Shown here: positions 53,309 through 62,240 of the stretch, in pieces
How positions within the stretch are numbered: the stretch's first letter is position 1
Layout: every line of letters begins with the position of its first letter
Source: Pseudomonas alliivorans
Lineage (GTDB): Bacteria > Pseudomonadota > Gammaproteobacteria > Pseudomonadales > Pseudomonadaceae
Length of the DNA stretch: 64,000 nucleotides
Direction of reading: 5' to 3'
Assembly: GCF_017826695.1 (NCBI RefSeq)
Contig: NZ_JAFFZW010000003.1
Span: 496,001-560,000 of the forward strand
Made by a program: the position numbers and the translations under genes
The notes under the pieces: model-generated
Told to the model about the DNA's origin: nothing
What the model saw: only the letters and a program-made list of their open reading frames with translations
Databases searched by the model: none

Positions 53309-55675
53309 CTACGAAAGACCATTACCGTTCAGGTAACGATCCTTGCAGGCTGGGGCTGGCGGGCGATTGGCGAGGATGAGCCAGCCTGCGCTGGCGTCAC
53401 TCAAACGACGTGCGGCCGCGTTCAACGAGTGTGTATCCAGATTTGACAGAGCATTTCGCAAGCGATCTGCGTGACCTGCGGTGTGCCCGGCGAGGTGTGC
53501 CTGCCAGCGCGTTTCAGCAGCCTGATCAGAGGGCAGGGTGGACAGGTCCAGCTGCGTGCTCAGTGCCTGGCGTTGTTCGGACAGAGAGGCGTGGGCTGTC
53601 AGCTCAGGCAACGCACTCAGAAACGCCTCGATGTGTGCGACGAGCTGATCGACATCGCACACCGGTGACTGGACACCGAACAGCAGTCCGGTTGTTCCGT
53701 CGATCTGCCGGATGCCGCTGAACACCGCATAGCCCAGTTGCAATTCGACCCGCAGCCTTTGGTAGAAGGGCGCTTGAAGCAGGTGAGCGAGCAGGCGCCA
53801 CGCAGCCTCATCCTCCGCCGATAAGCTGGGTGCCGGGCAGAACAGCACCACTGCGCTTTCCGAGGAAGACGATGCTTCTGTTCGCCAGCGCTTGCCTGAC
53901 TGCCTGGCGCTGAGCGTCGGCGACTGAGTTTGCGGTCTGCCTGGCGCGCTGGCCAACGCTGCATCCACGCGAGTTTTGCAGTGTTCCGGCAATCCTGTTG
54001 CAAGACTCGTCCAGCTTGACGCCGCCCAGACACGTTGCAGGTCGTCGGTCTCTGGTCCTGAAACTGTGTTTAAAAAATGATCAGGCAGCTTTTTGAGCAA
54101 CTGCCGAATGGGGATCAACGCTGATTCGCTTGCCGGTCGCCCGTAGCGGACCAGGGTTTCAGCGGCTGGATGCGTCAATCGATGCAAGCAATGTTCGATA
54201 ATCGCGGCAAATGGCGCTGGTACTCCGCCAAGCCTGAGTTGCCAATACGTGCCGTAGGCACTGAAGTTCAGGGTCACGCCTGCCTGTCGGGCATCTTCGA
54301 TCAGGTCTCTCAGGCTGTCATTGAGCATTTGCCAGAGCGCGGGCTGCGGGTGCTGCAATCTCCAGCGCAGATACAGGGCCGCTTCGTCGGCGACGGGTTG
54401 AGCGTCTGACACCGCCCGCAAAAACGGATTGGGTGCAGGCAGATGCCAGGCAACGTGCTCAGGCGTCGAGTTATCCACAGCGGGGAGATTGATCAGCGTG
54501 TCCGGGCCGAGCCGATCCAGTAGCGTGCGCAATGCTTCGGCACCTTGGCCGCTGAGTCGGGCCGGAAGATCGTGGCAATAGTGATGCGCCAGCGCCAGGG
54601 CGCCGCAGGCCTGTAACTGAAGTTGCTGAACGCGCCCATATTCTTCTGCGAGCGAGGGCCAGTTTTGCCTGAAAAACAAAAGCCAATCGAATAAAAGACG
54701 CGCCGCTTCCAGGGGCGTGAGCGTGCTTGAGGCACTTTTCTCGAACGCCACATCCAGCAGCAACTGTCCGTCAAACTGATAGAGCGGCGCGGTTTTCAGC
54801 GAATCGATCAGCCCCCGCTCGATCAATGTCGCCACCAGTCCACCCGGTTTTGCAACGCTCATCCAGTGGCAAAGGAACGCGACGGCCTCGTCAGCCTTTT
54901 CCGGCAAACCTTCGCAGGCGAATAACAGGTGCAGATGCCGGGACTCGGTATCCGGCACGGGGGCAGCGTTTTCAGCCAATGAAGGTGGCGCCTGTTGCTC
55001 GATGCGCTGGCCGCTGGCGAACAATGCGCCGTAACGCGTTGCCACTGTTTCGAGTTCGGCCAGCGACTGCGGCCCGCTCAGGCACAACGTCATCTGCCCG
55101 GCCTGATAAAAGCGCTGGTAGAAGGCTTTCAACGCTTGCTGAAACGCAGGATTGGGCACCGACAGGCTGTAGCGGTTGCCTGCATGAAAGCCGCGCAGTG
55201 GATGTCCGGGGTTCACCGATGACAGCAGACGATTTTGCTGACGAGCCTGTTCATCTCCGCGCCAGGCAATGAACTCGGCGTGCAGCACTTCGCGTTCACG
55301 CAACTGGTCTGAAACGGCCATGCGCGGATGAGCGAGCATGTCGCACAGACGCTCCAGCCCATCGGCAAAAACAGCGGGCGGCAATTCGAAAAAGAAGTCG
55401 GTGGTGCGTTCGCGGGTACTGGCGTTGATCTGACCGCCGTGGCGTTGCACGAAGGTCATCAGGTTCTGCTCTTTGGCGAAGTGCTCGGAGCCCAGAAAGA
55501 ACAGGTGCTCCAGAAAGTGCGCCAGCCCTGGCCATGCCTGCGGTACATCATGACTGCCCGCCGCGACCCGCAACGAAGCGGCGCAGCGCTTGAGCCGTGG
55601 CTCGTGGCACAGCACCACGCTCAGGCCGTTGGCCAGGGTGATGCGTTCGACGGCAGACGTGCGCGGGGAGGGCAT
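53309..55675 (-). CDS. pqqF: PqqF-type M16 metallopeptidase
   Basis: 788 aa from the ATG at 55675; a TTG at 55687 is in frame. Zinc-binding HxxEH is at residues 53-57 (LAHFLEHLFFLGSEH), with the downstream Glu in the ERTTDFFFELP region. The arrangement of two M16 halves is the same as in the insulinase group. It cuts the modified PqqA to release the Glu-Tyr unit. It lies directly upstream of pqqA, so part of the pqq transcript may begin here; 53186-53308 offers room for a separate pqqA promoter. Confidence 0.92.
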   Translation of the reverse strand: MPSPRTSAVERITLANGLSVVLCHEPRLKRCAASLRVAAGSHDVPQAWPGLAHFLEHLFFLGSEHFAKEQNLMTFVQRHGGQINASTRERTTDFFFELPPAVFADGLERLCDMLAHPRMAVSDQLREREVLHAEFIAWRGDEQARQQNRLLSSVNPGHPLRGFHAGNRYSLSVPNPAFQQALKAFYQRFYQAGQMTLCLSGPQSLAELETVATRYGALFASGQRIEQQAPPSLAENAAPVPDTESRHLHLLFACEGLPEKADEAVAFLCHWMSVAKPGGLVATLIERGLIDSLKTAPLYQFDGQLLLDVAFEKSASSTLTPLEAARLLFDWLLFFRQNWPSLAEEYGRVQQLQLQACGALALAHHYCHDLPARLSGQGAEALRTLLDRLGPDTLINLPAVDNSTPEHVAWHLPAPNPFLRAVSDAQPVADEAALYLRWRLQHPQPALWQMLNDSLRDLIEDARQAGVTLNFSAYGTYWQLRLGGVPAPFAAIIEHCLHRLTHPAAETLVRYGRPASESALIPIRQLLKKLPDHFLNTVSGPETDDLQRVWAASSWTSLATGLPEHCKTRVDAALASAPGRPQTQSPTLSARQSGKRWRTEASSSSESAVVLFCPAPSLSAEDEAAWRLLAHLLQAPFYQRLRVELQLGYAVFSGIRQIDGTTGLLFGVQSPVCDVDQLVAHIEAFLSALPELTAHASLSEQRQALSTQLDLSTLPSDQAAETRWQAHLAGHTAGHADRLRNALSNLDTHSLNAAARRLSDASAGWLILANRPPAPACKDRYLNGNGLS

Positions 55676-55811
55676 GGCGGATCGCAAGGGCTGGGGAGAC
55701 AGAGCGTCATGCTAGCGGATAATCAGGCCGCTCCGCGAGGTGCCGATGGCTTTGAACAGGCCTGGGCACTGATTGTGCCCATTGCTGCGCGTGGGCATGA
55801 TCGGTGCGGGC

Positions 55812-56603
55812 TTATCGCGGTGAGTACACATCCGGCCTGCGATCCTTGAAATAGTCATTCACCGTTCTGGCCCGCGCCAGTTGCACCCGGTCCAGATCGG
55901 CGATCAGCAACCGCTCATCCTGCGCTGCCAGGGCAGGACGGCTGCCGTCCGGTGCGCAGACGCTGCTCAGGCCGCAATAACGAATCTCGCCCTCGCTGCC
56001 GCAGTAATTGGCGTACACCACGTAACAATGATTTTCGAACGCTCGCGCCCGCACGGTCACGTCGCAGACGAAATCGAAGGGGGCCATGTTCGCGGTCGGC
56101 ACTAGAATCAGCTCGGCACCGGCGAGCGCCAGACGGCGGGTATTCTCCGGGAATTCCACGTCGTAGCAGATCAGCATCCCAAGTCGCCAGCCGTTCAGCT
56201 CGACCACGGGGCAGAGATCCTCTCCTGCGCTGAACATCGACTTGTCCAGCTCGCTGAACAGGTGGGTCTTGCGGTAGTTGCTCGATCGCTCGCCTCGGCT
56301 GTCGATCAACTGCACGGCGTTGTAGACCCGCTCTTCGACGCTGCGCTCCGGGTAGCCGTAAAGAATCGCAATTGCGTACTGACGGGCAATCTCCGCAATG
56401 CGCTGTGCGGCAGGTCCGTCCTGCGCCTGCGCCAGCTCAGCGCAGGCCCTGGCGCCGATGTTGTAGCCGGTCAGAAACATCTCCGGGCAGACCAGCAGCT
56501 GCGCACCTTGCGCGGCCGCCACCTGGGCCTGGTGTTCCAGCCGAGTCAGGTTGCCGCTGACGTCCAGCGGCAAGGGCTCGCATTGATATAAAGCGACACG
56601 CAT
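55812..56603 (-). CDS. davA: 5-aminopentanamidase (delta-aminovaleramidase)
   Basis: 263 aa, 15 bp after davB. Nitrilase-superfamily enzyme with catalytic Glu41 (VCPEMFLTGYN), Lys112 (NYRKTHLF) and Cys146 (LICYDVEFPEN). It hydrolyses 5-aminovaleramide to 5-aminovalerate, the second step of L-lysine catabolism in pseudomonads. The pairing with davB settles the role. Confidence 0.93.
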   Translation of the reverse strand: MRVALYQCEPLPLDVSGNLTRLEHQAQVAAAQGAQLLVCPEMFLTGYNIGARACAELAQAQDGPAAQRIAEIARQYAIAILYGYPERSVEERVYNAVQLIDSRGERSSNYRKTHLFSELDKSMFSAGEDLCPVVELNGWRLGMLICYDVEFPENTRRLALAGAELILVPTANMAPFDFVCDVTVRARAFENHCYVVYANYCGSEGEIRYCGLSSVCAPDGSRPALAAQDERLLIADLDRVQLARARTVNDYFKDRRPDVYSPR

Positions 56604-56618
56604 GGGGATTCCCTTCTG

Positions 56619-58298
56619 TCAGTCGGCGAGCGCAATCGGCCCGATGTCATTGAACACGTCGCCGGGGCCTGGGTTTTCGGCGTGAGTCTTGCCGCCAAAG
56701 TGATTCATGATGCCCCACACCGCATTTAGCGACGTCTGCACCGCGCCTTCCACCCAGGCGGGCGTCCAGGACACGTCGTCACCGGCGATGAACATGCCGC
56801 GCTGTTCGGCGGGCATGTCCTGCTGCATGAAGTGCGCGTACATGCGCTGGTTATAGCGGTAATGGCCCGGCAGCGCACCCTTGAACGCGCCGAGGAAGTG
56901 TGGGTCGGCTTCCCAGGAAACGGTGATCGGGTCGCCGATGATGCGCGCGGCGATATCGACTTTCGGGTAGATCTTCTTCAGGGCGTCCAGTGCGAGCTTT
57001 ACGCGCTTGTCGATGGGTTGCGGCAGCATTTTCAGCGCGTCGCTCATCCACGAGTACGACAGGCAGATCACGCCCGGCTTGTCGTCGCCGTTATCGAACA
57101 GATAAGTACCACGGGTCAGGCGATCCGTGAGGGTCATGCTCATCAGGTCGCGGCCGGTTTCCGGGTCTTTGTCCTTCCAGAACGGGCGGTCGACCATGAC
57201 AAAGGTTTTCGACGACTGCATGTAACGCGTGCGGTCCAGCGCCATCCACATTTTTTGCGAGAACAGCGTTTCCTCGCATTCGATCTGTGTGGTGAGCAGC
57301 CAGCTCTGGCAAGTGGTCAGCACGGCAGCGTACTGGCGGGTATCGCCCCAGTTGTCGGTCACGGTCAGGTTGCCGTCTTCGCTGCGAGCGATGCGCTTCA
57401 CGCCGGGACGGGGTGCGCCGCGGTGCAGGGATGACAGGCTGGTGCCTTTGGGCCAGTGCGCGCATTGATCGGGCACGTGGCTCCACAGACCGACCGGCAC
57501 CTGCTGCACGCCACCGACGATGAGGTGTTGGTGTTCGTCGCAGTTGGTCATGACCACGCGAAAGATTTCCAGCATCGAGTTGGGGAAGTCCGAGTCCCAG
57601 CCGCCGGTGCCGAAACCGACCTGGCCGAACACTTCGCGGTGGTAGAACGACAGTTTGGCGAACGCCTTAGAGGTCGCGACGAAGTCATAGAACGTGCGGT
57701 CGTCCCACAGCGGGACCAGTTTGTTCCACAGTGCCTTGAGGCGCGGCACGTCACGGTCGCGAATCGCCTGCTGAATGTCAGCGAACTGCGAGCCGCTTTC
57801 CAGTGCGTCGGCCCAGGCGTCGGCGACTTCCTGAAACAGCACGGGCAAGTCCGACAGCATCTGTGCGTAATAGGTGGTGCCTTCCAGATCGATGACTGTA
57901 CTGCCCGAGGCCGCCGTCAGCGGGTTAGGGAAGGGTCTGGATTCAAGGCCCAGTTTGTCGACGTAATGAAAGAACGCCGTCGACGACACCGGAAAACGCA
58001 TGCCGCCCAGCTCGGCGACGATGCCCTTGGCGCCTTCGAACTCCTGCGAGCGAAGACGTCCGCCCATCTTGGACGCTTCGTAGACCACGGGTTTCAGGCC
58101 CATCTTCATCAGCTCATAAGCGGCTACCAGCCCGGCGATACCGGCACCGATGATCGCCACTTCCGCGCCATGCTGTTCCTTGGGGATGCTGCCCAGACCT
58201 TTCGGATGCTCGATCCATTCATCGAAAGCAAACGGAAAATCCGGACCAAACATGGTGATCGGCTTCTTGCCGTTGGCGGGGTGACGGTTGTTTTTCAT
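56619..58298 (-). CDS. davB: L-lysine 2-monooxygenase
   Basis: 559 aa. Flavin monooxygenase with FAD-binding GxGxxG in VAIIGAGIAGLVAAYE, the GGRLRS segment, and the C-terminal FAD region MFIAGDDVSWTPAWVEGAVQ. The sequence matches the P. putida lysine 2-monooxygenase almost throughout (for example MFGPDFPFAFDEW, ELGGMRFPVSSTAF, SFSKMW-type blocks), and length is the same. It converts lysine to 5-aminovaleramide. It resembles tryptophan 2-monooxygenase (IaaM) only distantly. An Lrp-type gene lies 152 bp upstream. Confidence 0.95.
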   Translation of the reverse strand: MKNNRHPANGKKPITMFGPDFPFAFDEWIEHPKGLGSIPKEQHGAEVAIIGAGIAGLVAAYELMKMGLKPVVYEASKMGGRLRSQEFEGAKGIVAELGGMRFPVSSTAFFHYVDKLGLESRPFPNPLTAASGSTVIDLEGTTYYAQMLSDLPVLFQEVADAWADALESGSQFADIQQAIRDRDVPRLKALWNKLVPLWDDRTFYDFVATSKAFAKLSFYHREVFGQVGFGTGGWDSDFPNSMLEIFRVVMTNCDEHQHLIVGGVQQVPVGLWSHVPDQCAHWPKGTSLSSLHRGAPRPGVKRIARSEDGNLTVTDNWGDTRQYAAVLTTCQSWLLTTQIECEETLFSQKMWMALDRTRYMQSSKTFVMVDRPFWKDKDPETGRDLMSMTLTDRLTRGTYLFDNGDDKPGVICLSYSWMSDALKMLPQPIDKRVKLALDALKKIYPKVDIAARIIGDPITVSWEADPHFLGAFKGALPGHYRYNQRMYAHFMQQDMPAEQRGMFIAGDDVSWTPAWVEGAVQTSLNAVWGIMNHFGGKTHAENPGPGDVFNDIGPIALAD

Positions 58299-58450
58299 GA
58301 CTGACCTTGGTGGGCAACGGCGAAAAACAACAGTCTAGATAAGCGCGTGCACGTTAATAAGACGCAAAGTGTCGTCGATATGATGTTTGTTTGTGCAAAG
58401 TGACGAAACTGGCGGTTATTTTGTGCAGATATCCGTAGGTTTGATCAGCT

Positions 58451-58924
58451 TCACACCGGTTGGCCCCGGTCGATCTTGCTGCTGAGAATGATGGACGTGG
58501 TGGTCTTTTCAACGCCGTCCACGCTGCCGATCAGGTCCAGCAGTTCGTCCAGTTGCTCGGGTGAGTCGGTGCGCAGCCATGCCACGTAATCGAACTCGCC
58601 GCTGACTGCACACAGTTGCTGCACCTGCGCCAGCGCACTCAACCGACGCAACACTTCCTTGCCCGAGCGCGGTTGCACGGTGATGCCGACATACGCCTGC
58701 AAACCGCCATCGACCACTCGCTGGCCAAGACGCACGCCGTAGCCGGTGATCGTTTTGGTGCTCTCCAGCCGCGCCAGACGCGAGGTGACCGTGGTCCGCG
58801 CAATACCCAGCTGGCGGGCCAGCGTGGCAACGCTCTCGCGGGCGTTGATCTGCAGGGCGGCGATCAGCTTGCGGTCTATTTCGTCCAGCACGGGTGGGTG
58901 AGCAGCGGACACAGGAATCTCCAT
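58451..58924 (-). CDS. Lrp/AsnC-family regulator, likely controlling davBA
   Basis: 157 aa from the ATG at 58924 (a GTG at 58933 is in frame; neither has a clear ribosome site). The HTH (about 11-60: VLDEIDRKLIAALQINARESVATLARQLGIARTTVTSRLARLE) and the ligand-binding RAM/ACT domain (about 70-150, with VSGEFDYVAWLRTDSPEQL) are typical. Same strand as davBA and directly upstream, so it probably senses lysine or a product. The REP-like unit at 58956 leaves only about 30 bp in front of the gene before the repeat. Confidence 0.88.
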   Translation of the reverse strand: MEIPVSAAHPPVLDEIDRKLIAALQINARESVATLARQLGIARTTVTSRLARLESTKTITGYGVRLGQRVVDGGLQAYVGITVQPRSGKEVLRRLSALAQVQQLCAVSGEFDYVAWLRTDSPEQLDELLDLIGSVDGVEKTTTSIILSSKIDRGQPV

Positions 58925-58955
58925 CAAAAACACAGGCTACTGGCGAAACACTTTT

Positions 58956-59044
58956 TGTGGGAGGCGGCTTGCCGACGATCTGGGTTTCCAACGCAACCCA
59001 TCATTGACTGGCCTGACACCTTCGCCGGCAAGCCGCCTCCCACA
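58956..59044. repeat. Paired REP-like element (BIME), copy 2
   Basis: Same paired unit as 26176-26263: TGTGGGAGGCGGCTTGCCGA at 58956 and its mirror CGGCAAGCCGCCTCCCACA ending at 59044, 89 bp, with a different centre. Confidence 0.85.
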
Positions 59045-59074
59045 ATCGCATGCCTGCGGTGAATCAGCGTTGTA

Positions 59075-60142
59075 TCAGAACTTCCAGCGCCTGGCAGTCT
59101 TGGCCAGACGCGCCTGCAAACCGTCCAGATTGTGCGCCAGTTGTTGAGTCATCAGTTGATAGCCCACCAACTCGGCGGGAACGTCGGGTCTCGCAGGGTT
59201 CGTTTCCGAAGAGCGCGCCAGCCGGTCGGTCGCACCGGTCTGTAGCGCTCGGGCCATGCCGATCAACTGACGACGGACCTGCCGGTACTCGGTATCCAGC
59301 GATGCCTTCAATGACTCTCCCGCTATCTGGTCCAGATTGGCCGGGCGAATATTGGCGAGGATTTCCAGCGTGCTCAGGCACATGCGGAAGTGTCCTTGAA
59401 TGGCGTCCAGCTCGACCATCGACATCTTCACTTCCTTGGACACCGACGGGAGCAGCGAGCGCAGTTGCAGCATCGTTGCGTTGAGCTTGGCGGTGAGCTT
59501 CAAATGCTCATCGGCTGTCACGGGCTGACCCTGCACGATCCGTCCGTAGACCTTGGCGCAATCACGCAATCCGCTGGCCAGGTTATAGCGCCACGAAAAC
59601 ACAGCGTACAGCGGCAGGGCAAAGGAGAAGGCGAGCGCCAGGGCGATACCGATCAGGATATCCACGGTGCGCCACAGCCCGTCGCTGATCGGGTTGTAAC
59701 CATGGCCTGCGACGATGAACAGCGTGATGGCCGACAGCAGCGCGGTGTAACCGCCCTTGCCGATGGCGTGATAAGCAAAGAAACCGCACAGCACCGACAT
59801 GATCGCGTAGGTCAGCAGCGGCATTTCCAGATAACCCTGCTGCACTACGACCATCAGGCCCAGCCCCGCACCGATCAAGGTGCCGTAGGCCCGCTCGACC
59901 GATTTCTTGCCGATGTTGCCGTGGTGCTGCAATCCGCCGATCACGATCAGCATGGTCACCGACGCCCACTCGCCATGGGGCAGATTGAGCCCGGTGGTCA
60001 GCAGAATGGTCACCAGCAAACCCACTGAAATCCGCGCCGCGTGGATCAGCCGTGCATTTCGATAACGGCGATACGGATCCAGCAAGGGACGCAGAACAGG
60101 GCGAAGCCAGGAAGGTATGTAAGCAGAGCGCGAATTCGTCAT
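59075..60142 (-). CDS. FUSC-family inner-membrane protein (YccS/aromatic-acid exporter-like)
   Basis: 355 aa. About six helices in residues 35-200 (ISVGLLVTILLTTGLNLPHGEWASVTMLIV, GTLIGAGLGLMVVV and others) followed by a cytosolic helical part of 150 residues. The HGEWASVTM segment and the GKKSVERAYGTLIG motif are those of the fusaric-acid-resistance/YccS family, which export aromatic acids. Substrate unknown. Confidence 0.85.
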   Translation of the reverse strand: MTNSRSAYIPSWLRPVLRPLLDPYRRYRNARLIHAARISVGLLVTILLTTGLNLPHGEWASVTMLIVIGGLQHHGNIGKKSVERAYGTLIGAGLGLMVVVQQGYLEMPLLTYAIMSVLCGFFAYHAIGKGGYTALLSAITLFIVAGHGYNPISDGLWRTVDILIGIALALAFSFALPLYAVFSWRYNLASGLRDCAKVYGRIVQGQPVTADEHLKLTAKLNATMLQLRSLLPSVSKEVKMSMVELDAIQGHFRMCLSTLEILANIRPANLDQIAGESLKASLDTEYRQVRRQLIGMARALQTGATDRLARSSETNPARPDVPAELVGYQLMTQQLAHNLDGLQARLAKTARRWKF

Positions 60143-60260
60143 GCGTTAAAAGACCGCGAGGGTGGGGAAGAAATCCCTGATTGGATGGCAATGGTTGCCA
60201 GTAAGCCACATTTGATGATGCAGGCGGCTGGTTTGTGAGTGATGGCCGGCGCTGAAACAA

Positions 60261-60677
60261 TCATCGGCGACGCTTGAGGTTCTGCACGTGCTCACGGTGG
60301 GTCGCTCGCGTGGGCGCTCGCCTGCTGCTCAGCAAGGTCTGCATCAGGGCATCGACCTGCGCGTCGCTGAACACCGGCTGCTGAAAGGAGCGGATGTAAC
60401 GAGTGTAGCCGATGCCCTGCGTGACGTTGGGAGGCATCGGGGTCTTGAATGTGCTTTGACCGACGAAGCAGACCACCGAGTGAACGTTCTCCAGGCTGAC
60501 ACCCAGTGTCGCCTCAAGCGCCTTGAGGTGTTTGTAGTTCTGCCTGAGCGGGTTCTGGAATTTGTAGGTACGACGATAGATTTTCTGCGTCCACTGCGGC
60601 TGTTTCTCGCCGCCGAAGATCCAGCCGCTCATGTTTTTGGTCTCCAGCACGAAAATGCCGAAAGGCGAAAGAAACAC
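60261..60677 (-). pseudogene. Truncated NERD-domain (nuclease-related) gene remnant
   Basis: 138 aa can be read from a GTG at 60677; the frame is open to a stop at about 60746. It begins in the middle of the NERD domain at GIFVLETKNMSGWIFG (the catalytic-like E-x-K of the nuclease fold), followed by FQNPLRQNYKHLKALE and the C-terminal QVDALMQTLL. The missing part would carry the GExxV start and the QIDH motif; upstream sequence is instead shared with the start of the divergent glycosyltransferase. It is therefore probably a decayed 3' piece, though expression as a short protein cannot be excluded. Confidence 0.6.
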
Positions 60678-60759
60678 CTGAACGAGACTCTTTGTTTCAT
60701 GAATCGGGCATATCCGGGTGCCTATACTGCGAGTCCTCCTGGCTTACCGGATCGCTGCA

Positions 60760-62238
60760 ATGCTGGCTTCTCGCACGCTGTGGTTGTTGATGCTGAGCGT
60801 CCTGTTGTTCTTCTTTGCATTGGGTAACCATCAACTCCAGAGTTCGACGGAGCCGCGCGTGGCGGGTATTGCCATGGAGATGCACCTGACGGACAACTGG
60901 GTCACGCCGACGTTGAGCCGACAGCCATTTCTGGAAAAGCCGCCGTTGAGTGTCTGGCTCGATGCCAGCGCGATCCGGTTGTTGGGTGCCACGCCCTGGG
61001 CGGTGCGGCTGGCGTCGGCGTTCGCCGGGTTGTTCAGCGTCCTGTTGCTCTACGCGATGCTCAAGCGTATGGCGCGTCCGGCACCGGTTGCCTGGCTGGC
61101 CGCGTTCATGCTGGCAACCCTGGCCAGCTTCTGGTCCAACTCACGCCAGGTCGGTGAAGATGCACTGCTGGCGCTGGGCGTGACCATGGCTTTGCTGATG
61201 TATGTTCATGCGGTCAATCGAGCACCGTCGGACCCTCGGAAACACTGGCCGTGGTGGTTGTTCACGCTGGGCATCGCCCTCTCGACGCTGAGCAAGGGCG
61301 TGCTGGGACTGGCGCTGCCGGGTGTGGTGATTTTCGCCTGGCTGCTTTGCGAAACGGTGCGACAACGGCGGCTGATCCTGGCCGACTGGCTGCGTCCGGC
61401 GGCCTTCACGCTGCTGGGGTTGATACCGTTGATGGTCTGGCTGTATTTCCTGTACGGGCAGGGCGGCGTGCAATCACTCAAGGATGTGCTGTGGACCAAC
61501 AGTGTCGGTCGCTTCGACGGCTCGTTCCGGGAGGCCGGGCATTACGAGCCGTTCTACTACTACATCGCCAAACTGCCCGAAGCGTTCATGCCCTGGAACG
61601 TTCTGGTGTACCTCGGGCTCTGGCATTTTCGCAGGCAACTGCTCGCCAATCGGTATCTGCTGTTCTTCAGTCTCTGGCTGGCTGCGCAGTTCCTGCTGCT
61701 GACGCTGGCGTCCAGCAAGCGCATGGTCTATCTGATGTCAGCGGCACCCGCAGCGGCAGTGATTGCAGCAGAGTACGCTGTGGTGCTGGGTGAAAGGCTC
61801 AAGGCGCGGTCCCGAAACTCGACGATTGCCGCGTTTGCAGTGCGCCACCAACGCGTGCTGATGACAACGGGTATCGCGTTGACCGTTACGGCCTATCTGT
61901 CGGCAGCGGTGTGGCTGTTGCCGCGGGAAGACCGACACTTCTCGTTCCTGCCGCTGGCCACGACCGTTCAGGCACTGCAGGCTCAGGGGCATAAGGTGGC
62001 CTTGTTCCAGCCCAGCGAGCGGTTGTCGGGTGCGAGTGCATTTTACGTTCACGCCTTGCTTGACGCTTACGACAGCGACGCAAGCGTCAACCGCTTCCTG
62101 ATGAGCGATTCGCATAATGTGGCGATCATGGAGCGCACGAGCGAGCCTGCGCCGCCGCTCAAGGCCATCCAGCAAGTGAAGGTTGGCAGTCGCAGCTACT
62201 ATTTCGTCAGCTACGACCGCTCGACGCCAGGCAGTTGA
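60760..62238 (+). CDS. ArnT/PMT-like glycosyltransferase (GT83)
   Basis: 492 aa from the ATG at 60760 (GGATC box); 14 upstream codons (to 60718) overlap the NERD remnant. About 11-12 hydrophobic helices with the typical periplasmic loop motif after helix 1 (EMHLTDNWVTPTLSRQPFLEKPPLSVW) that holds the acceptor residues DN and EKPP of the ArnT/PMT family. It would transfer a sugar from undecaprenyl phosphate to a lipid A-like acceptor. It is shorter than ArnT (about 550) and is on the opposite strand from the arn operon; its stop is 2 bp from the ugd stop. Confidence 0.85.
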   Translation: MLASRTLWLLMLSVLLFFFALGNHQLQSSTEPRVAGIAMEMHLTDNWVTPTLSRQPFLEKPPLSVWLDASAIRLLGATPWAVRLASAFAGLFSVLLLYAMLKRMARPAPVAWLAAFMLATLASFWSNSRQVGEDALLALGVTMALLMYVHAVNRAPSDPRKHWPWWLFTLGIALSTLSKGVLGLALPGVVIFAWLLCETVRQRRLILADWLRPAAFTLLGLIPLMVWLYFLYGQGGVQSLKDVLWTNSVGRFDGSFREAGHYEPFYYYIAKLPEAFMPWNVLVYLGLWHFRRQLLANRYLLFFSLWLAAQFLLLTLASSKRMVYLMSAAPAAAVIAAEYAVVLGERLKARSRNSTIAAFAVRHQRVLMTTGIALTVTAYLSAAVWLLPREDRHFSFLPLATTVQALQAQGHKVALFQPSERLSGASAFYVHALLDAYDSDASVNRFLMSDSHNVAIMERTSEPAPPLKAIQQVKVGSRSYYFVSYDRSTPGS

Positions 62239-62240
62239 GG

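Noticed and set aside
56619..58298. Tryptophan 2-monooxygenase (iaaM) as identity of the flavin monooxygenase.
   Set aside because: The sequence follows lysine 2-monooxygenase closely and is next to davA, with no iaaH.
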